Shown here: positions 13,401 to 25,400 of the stretch, in pieces
Layout of the letters: each line of letters opens with the position of its first letter
How positions within the stretch are numbered: the first letter of the stretch is position 1
Assembly: GCA_002633025.1 (NCBI GenBank)
Contig: NMRB01000556.1
Span: forward strand, 218,282 to 282,281
Source: Notospermus geniculatus
Lineage: Eukaryota > Nemertea > Pilidiophora > Heteronemertea > Lineidae
DNA: 64,000 nucleotides
Direction: 5' to 3'
Notes under the pieces: generated by a model
What the model was told of the DNA's origin: nothing
Database searches by the model: none
What the model saw: the letters and a program-made list of their open reading frames with translations, nothing else
Position numbers and translations under genes: made by a program

Positions 13401-16400
13401 ATCAACCGTGTCACACAGGAAGAAGTACAGCATTCATGCATCTTCCATGTTCATCATCATTGGAATTAGATCTGTTTAAGTTGGAAGACAGCGAAACAGG
13501 AAATTATTTTCCGCTGAACAAACTTGCTGCAAGTTGCTATGGACTAATTCTGGTCCTGGTCCATGCCTGCCATATGGCCTGACCCAGAAATTGAAATGGT
13601 CATAAATTTGGCCAAAACTGTGACACCTCTTTTGCATAGCACTGCCAAAACCGAGTACCATTACGACCACTTCATTGATATCTGAATAGTTTGCACTCGC
13701 TTGGACCATGAAATAAGTGGACCAGTCCAGCATCATCATGGTAAAACTTGTCCTGAACTTTATTGATGTGAATGAGTCCAGTTGGTGTTACGTTCTTAAA
13801 TCACGCGACATTGTCAACATAAGTATGAGTAGTGTTTGACTATGTGACTGCATGACAACTTGATTTCCCTCAAACTAATATGAGATGGTAGCCTACTTGT
13901 CCACATGACTGAAACTGGACTTGACCGTGAAGTTCAGGTCATATGTTTGGAAGATATCCAGTGAGGAATGAAAGAAGACAAAAGGTGTGTCCTCTACTCA
14001 CAACTCCAGCCCCTCTTCTAGCCCCCCACACCAAGTCCTGTCACAGTGTTGTCCCAAGAGGACCCAACCATCGCTTTTAATGACATGTGCTCAAATCTCA
14101 AGGTTTCCGTTGTTGCCATGGTTATTAAGTATTTAGGTCCTCCATATCGGGTCCTTCGGGCTGAATAACAAAGGGCATCATTCATGGCCACATGTCCACA
14201 GGAGACCTGACAGGTGCCGCATTACACGAGATGGACATCAAGTAATTGAGATCTCAGCATGGGCTAATCAGTTAGTTACTAGTGATTACAGTGAGTTCTT
14301 CCATCTGGTGCCTGTACAACAAGATGGACTTGTAACTACTATCTGTACCAGTCCATGTGATTATCTTCCATAGAGAATCATAAGCCCTGTTTACACTGAG
14401 GGAAAATAAGCCCTGTTTACACTGAGGGAAAATAACCGTGCTCGGACCAGTCCGAGCATCCGAGCACGGATCGCCAAAAAAATAACAAGTGTAAACGGTA
14501 CACTAAACGTGCCAGGAATGGTTCCAAACCGAACCGTGCTGAGACGACCAGTTGGGCATGTTGGGAGGTGGTCTCGGACCGGTCGAAACATGGATCAGTT
14601 CGATAACACTGCTGTGTAAACGGTAACCGCGATCTCGGCACGGTTGCTAAATTGTGTTCTGCACATGCGCGAATTATGAATGACGTCATTAGCGGGAATT
14701 TCCGAGTGATTTTGCATGAAGGCATCTATTTTGTTGTCGTCGTCGTTTGATTTTCATACCTTGGATCGACTGAACTGACTGGAGAGCTCGCGGCACCCGC
14801 CAACTTGGATCGGTTCCATTGTGCTAAATGTAAACGGGGCAGATCGCCAGATGACCAAGTGGGCCAGGACCGGTCCGAGCACGGATCGCTTTTTACATGA
14901 CCAGTGTAAACGGGGCTATTGACATACGAAACATAATTTCTCAAGTTATGAATCAACGATATCTGAAATATTTTCTTACAAAACTTGAGTGATGGACCTG
15001 CCATGACACTGACCACGGACAGAAAAGGGTGAAGTCCATTATCACCATATACTTATACAGATATTTCAATGATTAACATCATTATCATAACAGGCAGACC
15101 AGCTGTCATAGTTCACCAATTTAATCAAAGTCCACAGCGCTATGTCAATACGGTGACAAGGTAAAAGGCAGATGCGGCATCTCTCTCCTATCAAAATCTT
15201 TTTTGCACCTCAGTAAGCATGACATCCAGGGAAATACGGGTCATATTCACATTCATTGTCAAAAAATTCCCCCACAGCATTGAAGACGTTCAGTGTCACA
15301 TGATACACACAGAAAATACCTTCAAGAATAGTTGAGAAAAGAAGCTACAACTGATGGGTGGATTTGAAAATACCACAGAAGGAGGAAGCAGGAACGGTTT
15401 CATTCCTGGCAGCATGTTCCCTGTCAGGAAACCTTCTGACATACCTTTCTTCACCTGTCAAATATGATGCCTGACAGTTTCGGGTGAAGCTTTTAAGCCA
15501 TACTTCATTCAGACAGTCACCGTCTCTTCATCACATTTGAGGAGCACATACGCCGGTAACTACGCGGTTCAGGCATTGAACCCGGCTTCTTATGAAAGCT
15601 CTGAATGGCAAGTAAGGAAATGAGATATCCTCATTCTTTGTCAAATTTTACACGTATTTTACATAATGAACATGAAGGATGTATCTAATTAACACTTTGC
15701 ATCATAACGGCGGCCTTTTGTTGCATGAAGCAACTTAGGCCTACAGCGTTTTGCAAACTTTCACAAAAGCCAAAGGTTCATCCGCTCCATCCATTTCTAA
15801 TCAACATTTGCCCAGGGGCCAAAGAAGTCGATTCCGACCAACAACGCACTGCAACTGTTGGAGGAAAATTTCAATTGGAGGGTCATTGTCTTGTAGTGGA
15901 GTTTATGAATGATCGTCCAACGAGTAAATGCAGCACGTGGCTGACGTGGCACGTGGCGGCAGACGTATGATAGTTCTTTGTCAACAGTCCAGATAAGGCT
16001 GTTCCTTTATCTAAATCCACCCCAACTCCAACTTGCCAATGTACAAACCATAGGCATCCCTCCAAGATTTCAACGGTTTGCATTTCTGCACTCCATTGTT
16101 CCCATTGGACTGGTCAGTGTGTCTTATTTCAAACGACAACAGCAGCCAGCGCTCTACCGGTAGTTGAAAACAACCACCAACAAAAAACTAACCATGAGGA
16201 ACAGAAGCGGGACACATGAAACCAAATTATTCACACTCAAGGGAGTAAGAAAGAAAAGTGGAAAATAAGAAGTGGGAAATTTTGGAATTTTGTGCGATGT
16301 TTTCAATTTCTCTAATTGGGAGAAAATTTTTTCCCATTTTGGGAAATGTTCTTAAAATGACATATTTTGTCTGATTTTTCGGGTGATATGTCTCAAAATG

Positions 16401-19400
16401 GGAAAAATTTTCTCCCAATTTGGGGAATTGAAAAATTCACGCAAAATTCCAAAATTTTCCACTTCTTATTTTCCACTGATAATAAGCAAGAGTCAATCTC
16501 CAGAATTCACGAATTTTCGACCCCAACCGGGGTCTTTTTCAAGTGGAACTTTACAATCTGAAACTCTAGAAAAGACTTATTTTCCACTTTTATTTCTTAC
16601 TCCTTTGTTCCCTCTCAGGCATGTCAGGGTAACAATTTGCTTCAAATTAACAGCAATTGGAGCACTTTTTTTGGAGCAAATTGGTGTTCAAGAACAAAGA
16701 TTTGAATGTCGGGCAGTTGTGATGGAAATGACACAATATTACACAAAATTTATTCCAATTTCTCAACTTAAAGTATGAGATGATGGGAGGCGGGTTGCCA
16801 GGACAATGGCTGACAGATGACACCAGCGTTTAAGAACATATGTAAATCGTTTCAACAATGTCAACCATCTGCAGGGTCAGATTTTGATGGTACTTGGCGA
16901 TTATCTTCAAGTTGAGAACGATACAAAAACATTTTGTCCAAAGCTGCATCCGAAATTTTACTCCACACTTCAGAATTTGTTTACTAACTGGTCTCAAAAG
17001 TGTTTGTCAACTGGACATTTTAATGTTTTAGTTTTGTGAACACGTCGTGAAATAAAGGCAGAAAAGCGTCCCCAAAATACCTAGACAGCTGCCCAGATGG
17101 GAGAGGTACAGTACAGGTCACAATTGACATCCCTAAATTCGTGTAAGTTACGCGTAACTTACACAACAACTCACTAGCTATGTTACGCGTAACTTACGAG
17201 GTGAGTTACGCGGAGAGATACGCGAATTTTGCTAGTTACGCGGTGAGTTACAAGGCGAGTTCCGGGTGAGNNNNNNNNNNNNNNNNNNNNNNNNNNNNNN
17301 NNNNNNNNNNNNNNNNNNNNNNNNNNNNNNNNNNNNNNNNNNNNNNNNNNNNNNNNNNNNNNNNNNNNNNNNNNNNNNNNNNNNNNNNNNNNNNNNNNNN
17401 NNNNNNNNNNNNNNNNNNNNNNNNNNNNNNNNNNNNNNNNNNNNNNNNNNNNNNNNNNNNNNNNNNNNNNNNNNNNNNNNNNNNNNNNNNNNNNNNNNNN
17501 NNNNNNNNNNNNNNNNNNNNNNNNNNNNNNNNNNNNNNNNNNNNNNNNNNNNNNNNNNNNNNNNNNNNNNNNNNNNNNNNNNNNNNNNNNNNNNNNNNNN
17601 NNNNNNNNNNNNNNNNNNNNNNNNNNNNNNNNNNNNNNNNNNNNNNNNNNNNNNNNNNNNNNNNNNNNNNNNNNNNNNNNNNNNNNNNNNNNNNNNNNNN
17701 NNNNNNNNNNNNNNNNNNNNNNNNNNNNNNNNNNNNNNNNNNNNNNNNNNNNNNNNNNNNNNNNNNGGGGTGCATGCTGCTTGCCCCCCCCCCCTTTAGT
17801 CTCTGTAATCGGTCCATCTGTCAAATAGCAGTCCATTGTTTGTTTCTCGCTGAGTGACTAGAAATGGAAGGAGAAATTGAATAAGAAGCAGCAGAGAAGA
17901 ACGTCAACAAAGAAAGAAAGAATTCACAAAATACAGATCTTTTCACTGCAACTGATAAGAAAGTGTCCCTGCTTTTTATTGTGAAATCGGCACAAAAAAA
18001 TCTAACAGTGAGAGAAGAAAGAGATGCTGGAAGTTCTTCTTAAGATATTTCTTCGGAGATAAAAACATCTTTTTATTCCCCGCCATGAATTGACGGGCAG
18101 CCTTGGAGCAAGACAACATCCTGTTCTAAAATGGGTCCATTCATGGATTAAAAAACGTGCATAATACCGGACACTGCCACGCCGCGGGCGGGACAGAGAT
18201 CATAAAAATAACGTTCGAGCGCATCTGCACATTGCGCTTGAATGATGCCACGGACACGTAAGAAATTGCCCCGGTTTAATCCGTGGTAAATACCCATTGT
18301 TGAGCATGCAACGAGGATGTTATAGGGTATTATTGGGGAAGCTCCGGGGTCTGATTAACATGGATGTTCAGAATTCTGTACCATGCACTGCGATAGAACA
18401 TCTTCAACTGCCGATCGCATTCACAATTTGCACAAGTTTCCTTAAAAGTAAATACGCCAGAGACCAGGCTTCTGTCATCTTTTCGATCCCGGCTCAAGAT
18501 AAATAGCTCATGAAATGACTCCGAGCGAGATATATAGATAGAAAGACGACGCCACAGGCAATTTGGATGATCATACAGACACAAGTTATTTACGTAAAAT
18601 TTGTCAAAAATGATTACATTGTTCACATTGTGCAAGATTTATGACTGATACGAAGCGCATGAATAAGACTTAGGAGGAATCAAACGTGGCCATGTTTGTC
18701 CTTCCATTAGGCAGATATGAATTTTGGCAGATTGAAGTGTCACAATCCAGATCAGGGGACAATATAGAAAGATGTCTCCATCGATCTTTTGAGACATATT
18801 CCGCCATATTTTTAACGTTTTCATATTTCAGATATTTTCCCTGAGTCGATCTTGAGCCAGTGAGAGAATCACTGCCTAAAACAAAAATTTATGTCATGGC
18901 CGCCAAAAATTTGTCAAGTTCAACGTTACATATCAGTTAGGAGCCAAACTTTTGTCGAGTTCAAGGTTACATAGCAGTAGTAGCCTAGATTTCTCACAGT
19001 TACAACAAGTAACAATGTCAAATTTCAAATTATCGGTACCGGTAATAGCGTTATTTCTTTTTATCCGCAGGGCCAAATCTGGTAAGTGGCATCATGATGC
19101 TCAAGTTTTACAGTACGAATGGGAAAACACAACTAATTCGATGACGTCGAGGTACGAGTTTACCGGGACATGGCGCCCTAGGTTGTAACGTCAAAATATG
19201 GCCAGCCCTGAAGTGGTTGTCTACGGGCAACAAATTGGTACACTTCAGTCACAAGAGGCTATAAATTCTGTTGCTCAGCTTGCAATCAGTGGCAGAAGGA
19301 AGACTGGGATTCAAAATCCTTGGACCTTGCCAAATGCTGGTCAACAGAGAAAGGGAAATAAGAATGCCACCCTGCAGAGAGGGACCTAAGGACACAAGAT

Positions 19401-22400
19401 GACGGTGTTCCAGGGGTATTAGACAGCCAATAGCCTAATCCTGGATCCCTGTGAGGGTAAGGGATCATACCTCAGCCATCTGTCCCAATTTAGGTGATTG
19501 GTCTTGTCTTTGAAGTCAATACAAATCATCAGAAACAGCATTTTGTAATCTTGTCTAATCTCACGACACTATAGGGAAGTCGGGCATGAGAGGACTTTCC
19601 TGGACAGATGTTGGCTGATTTCATAAAAGCTAGCAAATGCTTTTACAAGTCTTGTAGTACATGTACATTCACATTGGACCTTCCTCAGGGTCGGATCCAG
19701 GGGGAGGCGGTGGGGGCATATGCCCCCCCCCCCTATTTTTGGAGAGCACTGATTTTTTTAGGAAGAAAAATTCAAACACATAAAAATTCGAGTATTTTGC
19801 TCTCAGATGCCAGGAAAATGCACCTAAAAGCACCCCCGTTCGGGCTTCCTGCTTTCGGTGCTCACCACCTCCGTCGAGCTACGCCCCCCCCCATGTCAAC
19901 CCTGGATCCGACCCTGTTCCTGTACAAAACTCAAGTAAAAGCATTTGCTATCTTTTATGAATACCAGCCATTAGTGTCTGTAACAACACAGGGACGGATC
20001 CAGGATTTCGGGAAAGAGGGGGCGCACTGTGCTAGAAACATTGAAATCTGCGGTGAATTTCAAGGATTTGCTCGAAATTTCAGAATTTCACGGTCGATTT
20101 TAAAGATTTTTTGGCCGAAAGGGGGCGTACGGCGGGTGCGCCCCCTGGATCTGCGCCTGCAATACAGTTGCATGCCACCAGTGCCACTCATGTTTTAAAG
20201 CCTCACTGTATTGAATTCAGAAAGTGCTTACGTCCTCCGACGTTAGTTTAGTGTAAAATGTACTGTGCTCTATCTGCATACATTAGAGCTCTGCCTGCAG
20301 TTTTTTCAATTTGTGCTGAAAACTAGGACTTGATTCTTTGAAGTATGTATCAGGCAAGTATTTTGGGGACCATCAGGAGGCTATGAGACCTCTACCTGCA
20401 TTCTCCTAACACTTTGAAAATATCGTAAAATTCAATACAGTGAGGCTTTAAAGAAGTTCGGTAGATTTGACACTCGGTCAGCAGAAGGCAATCCCTAATC
20501 AACAAAGTGCACCAGAAACGTTACTACAGCCGAGGTCGAATCATGTGCTCTAAAGAAATTCATAATCGTGTAGGTGAAACATGAATGAAGAAGAAAATCA
20601 TTCATAAATTGAATTTACAACGTAGGCGGTTAAACACCCAAGAAAAGTCCACACAAAGCTAAACCGCAGAACACGAAAAGGTCAATGGCGACAAAGTGTA
20701 CATGTAAGTATGAATGTGGCTTTGATGATGGTCATGAATGAACGCCCACACCGAAATAACACGGCGCATTGAACCCTGCATTTGAAACTTACAGTACAAG
20801 ATAATCGCTTACCTGGAGAGACTTTGATCGATTTCAACAGATCATGAGAAAAATTTTCACAACCCCCACAAAAATTTCCCAAACATTCATGAAAATGGAT
20901 ATAAATAACGGCAACTACGTCACCAACATGGCAGGTAGAATGAGGTAAGTAATAAGATATGTGCCGCATTTATAGCAAATATGATGTATCATGGTTATAA
21001 ATATGTCATTATGAAACCTTTGTATTGGGAATAAACCATGGACAAATATCAACTACCGGGGTTTTATTGGAGGGAAGAGAAACTCAAATATGGGCTGTCA
21101 GATTGGTGTAGTGGAACATCTAGTGCCTGTCACCTCTGAGGTCTTGGGTTCGATTCCCAGTCAGACCCAGCACTTGTGTGATAGAGGGCGACTCTCTGAC
21201 AGTGTAGGATTCTTCCAGGGCTCCAGTTTCCTCCTACAATACAAACAACTTTCTCAACATTGTCTTAAGAGCCAATAATGTGCCAAGTTTATAGAGGTAA
21301 CGGTCCACTCAATATCTATATACTAAAGATATTGACATTGAAACTTGGATTAAGCTATTGTAAGCATCCACTCCTAGGCTCTACAATATTTCGTAAGCTA
21401 CGGTTACACCTGTTAAAAATACCCGTGTTTTTCCACACCTGTGTCAAACCCGTGTGTACGAAAAGCCCGGCAAGTCACACAACTACACTGTAGTTAAGTA
21501 GCCCAGCGACAGGTGCGCTGCATGCACTCTTCGGTCATTTCTGTATTGGCACACATTGTTGGAGGCGTGAAAATGATGTCAGTATAGCTGCGCATCTGTA
21601 GCCGTGCTAAGAACTAATGAAAACACGGGGATTTCAAAAAGCATGGCAAGCTTGCCGTGTTTCAAAAACCCGTGTTTTCCAGACACAAGTTTCTTGAAAC
21701 CCGGAAATTCATCGGTGTGACCGCAAAAAACCCAGGGATTTTATGTAGTGTGACCACGGCTATTAATAACCCCATTGTCCGGCTCAGATTGTTTTCAAAG
21801 ACGTGGGGATTTTCATATCTGATATGAGTAGACTTTCGATACTCAGCCTTAGACAATTTAGAAATCGAAACTTGATCTCTGAAATCAAAATCAATAGAGC
21901 GTGGGCAGGAACATTGCTAATTTTCTAGTCTATTCATGGTGTTTCTGGGTGGTCGTATGGCGTAATTGCCGCCTTTAGCAGAACGATGCATATTTCAGTA
22001 CAGATTGAGCAATCCCAATGAATTCATTCATATATATCAAGGAATTTCTCAATCCAAACCCACAACTCATGTATTCCCGATCGCTTGCCATTCCGTTTGA
22101 TAACTCCCTGGCATCTCAACAGATGACAGGAGGTTGAAATTCGAGTGATATTGCACCTTCTGGGCCCGGCCAATCAGAGCGCAGCTTGAAAGCTCTTCCA
22201 CAGGCCGACAAATAATGTAACGACCCAGCATAAAGTCGTTCAACTCATTCATGGCAAGCCTGAGGAGACGTCGACAGACTGGACCAGGGGAGCCTATTGT
22301 GTAGTTTGAGCGGAGTCATTGTTCTCCTTGTATTATGCCAGCCATGGCCCATGGAGAAGAAAACCGATGAGTTTGCCAACTCTCCAACATTTGAAGGAAT

Positions 22401-25400
22401 AGTTTCAGGGAATTCACATCACACACGAGCGGCACGTGGTTAAGTTTTTGGATATATACTTCAGGACGTTTGGACGTCTGCCGATATGGCCCGGATATTA
22501 GGTCACACAACGTGGATTTTGACCACTATGATATGGATAATCGAAGGGGTATGTAAATATAACTTTCCAGTTTCGATTTGATGCATCATTTTTTTCTAAA
22601 GGGAAATGAAAGCAGTTTCCAGGTTGCGCTTAGAGTGACTTGTGGCAGTTGTTCTGTGTTAATAGGCCTCGCCCATTTTTTGGCTACTTTTTTTAAACAA
22701 TCATTCCACTTGACCCTTTTTTCAAATTTTTTTCACCAAACACTCATGAAATTGCACTAACAGTAAATAATACGATATTTTCTTTGTGCTGTTGTTGAAG
22801 TGCCGAGGCCCGGAACATGGCGTGCTGTTCAGTGCAAGTTTCAGTAAGGATGTGGAAGACATCTCCCAAAAGGTGAAAATCTGATGTGGAATTTTTTTTA
22901 TCAAATACATGTAATAAAATAAATACACTTTTAGGGAAATAGATACGGATGCAAGGGGCAGGGACTTGAAGCAACTGCTGATCTGTCAAAGGGGGATACC
23001 CACACCAATATTCAGTGTTTCCGCCAGAGGGTACTATTAATAAAGGGTACTTATGCTAGTACCGTCAAAGGAACTGAAAAGGGCCATTTTCTTTAATTTC
23101 GTGGGGTTTTTTTGATTTTGAAGAAATTAGCACCCTCAAAAAAATTTCTGGCAGGGACCCTGACATTCCAACAATCCCATGGCTAATTCAGCTATCTTTC
23201 TGCTAAGGATGCCTTAGTATCAGAACATTCATTATGTGTTTGATTTAGGCTATCAGAGGATCAAGTTAAGGAGTAATTTTTTATGATATCGTTTTGTTTT
23301 TCCACGAGCTGGATAACAGTGTACGTCATGCAATACTCTATTGACTAATGGTAATTCCTTAAGAAAAACATTACTAACAAATATTTGTATAGCGGTTACT
23401 TATTCTGTTCTTACTGCGAAGTACAATGCATTGAAGAAGACTCTAACCCTCTATGTCTTCTTAACTCATCTGCCCCCAGAGTCCAGCAGACGGTATCTTC
23501 TATCCAAGTTTTCTCACATCCTATGGTACTGATTGAAAAATATTTGAAGAAAGGTTGTTCCTGTGAACTATCTGAAGAAAGTTTCTTCAAATTTTTTCCA
23601 ATTTATTTCCAAGGATTTTAGAAAACTTCAACAGAAGATACCATCTCTAATAGAAGATGCTGCCTGTGGTTGTGAATGACTCGTTAACTCATCTGCTGCC
23701 AGATTTGAGCAGATCATCTGCTCAAATCTGGCAGCAGATGAGTTAACGAGTCATTCACAACCACAGGCAGCATCTTCTATTATAACTGTTTTTAAACTTG
23801 CGGGTTGGGGTTACAGCGGCCACACGACCCGATAAATTTACACACAACTAAGATCTCATTTTACCATGTGACTGAGTCTGAGCCAACCAGCTGCGAAAAT
23901 GAATGAAAAATTCACTTCAATAATGCAAGCCATTACTCAAAGAATTATTTCACGGTATTCTTGCTGCCGGAAAATCGTTATGCATCTCAGCTTAAAGTAC
24001 CATACGTTTAGTACTGTTGCCTATACATTTATGCACGAAACGTGCATAGGCAAACAGACAGATTTATTTACGTTCGATTTCTTTTGCTTTGGGTCTGATT
24101 TCCGATTTCCGGAGCTCGAATTTATTGGGGCAGGAAATATCATGTTTAACCAGGTGAAACCGGTGATTACTCCACGATTACAGATCTACAAACGAATTGG
24201 TAATGAACCATGTACCGTATATCCATCTCCGATTGATGTTAAAAGATGTAGTTGTCAGGGTGGCATAGTGAAGACATCCACACCTACCACCAATGAGGTC
24301 ATGAGTACAATCCCCAGTCGTGCCATTGGCTTTATGAGGTAGAGAAGTGCCTTTGACCCATGCTGTAAAAGGTAAAGCCTCACATTATAGGGCGATCTCT
24401 CCTCAGCAACATACGTCTTCTCGGGGATCTGGTTTCCTCCTATGTAATGTATAGAATGTACATGTATCATATTATTTGATTCGTATTTGTATTTCATTTT
24501 TTCATCAGGGCCGACGCTATAGCATTTGGCCCTGGTAAGTACAGAGGAGGCCATCACAAGTTACTCATGTTCCTCACTCGGATGGGGTCTTTTATTTGCC
24601 CTTGCAAAGACACAAGGTGCAAGGCTGCCTTAGGCACCACAGCTTACTGTCCCATGCAACAGACTGAAGAACCGGGAATGAATCCCATATGGCCCGGGCT
24701 GGATTCGAACCGGGGACCTGCCGTTTGCTAAGTGGACATAACCACTAGGCTATCAGGCTTCTCATGCCCTGAGTTGGCACTTGCAATCCTGAAATAATAT
24801 GTATTAATAGATGTTAGAATCATTGCATATTACCCCAGTCACGGCTGAAGGATGGTATTCATTGGAAAGCTCCGGGTGAGCACTTAAGATGAATGCCTGA
24901 CAGGATTACTGTGAATTTCGGGGCTTGGTAAGGCTTGATCGGTTTTAATACAACTGATGCTGGCACAGAAAGGGTTAAACGATAATAAAGCCACAGAGGA
25001 TTCATACCCATGACACAAGAAACCTAAAGCTGAATAAAGACCAACTCAAGACCAGTCTCCAGTTATGATAAAGGCCCACTTTCAGTTACAAAGCAAACTG
25101 CACGGTAATCCGGGAAAATATTTGAAAACCAATCAGAATAAATCATCAAATATTTTTACACAAAATAATGTATTCAGCCTTCGTTTGCTAAACGAATGCA
25201 CAGAACCTTACCATATACTTCCTTGCCCTTGTCCTCACAATGTGCCGCTGGGTGCTGCGCATGTGAAACTAATAGGTTAATAGCGCGAAATAAAACCTTC
25301 ATTTGTGAAAATACTTGAATCGCATTTGCACACAGAGTCTTAAGCTGCGTTTAGCTGACACGCGGTAAGCGGAATGCGGATCGCGGAAACGGAATGCGGT

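Larger units (their letters stand above)
6152..22485. other. Giant ANAPC4 intron, left part
   Basis: Repeats as listed, the gap, one possible decayed fragment (7810-8335) and one possible orphan exon (13252-13314). I see nothing else supportable at 6152-7107, 10080-10760, 13320-14380, 14920-16240, 17770-19680 or 20455-21090. The ANAPC4 exon expected here was not located. Confidence 0.5.

Noticed and set aside
17183-17836. Long frames of 177-217 codons over the gap
   Set aside because: They consist of N and are artefacts.
19608-20198. 196-codon plus-strand open frame
   Set aside because: It runs through two GGATCC-family elements; the similarity is to repeats, not to a protein.
22744-22989. 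Minus-strand frame GDVFHILTETCTEQHAMFRA
   Set aside because: Looks protein-like in part, but has no family match, and it overlaps intronic AT-rich DNA.
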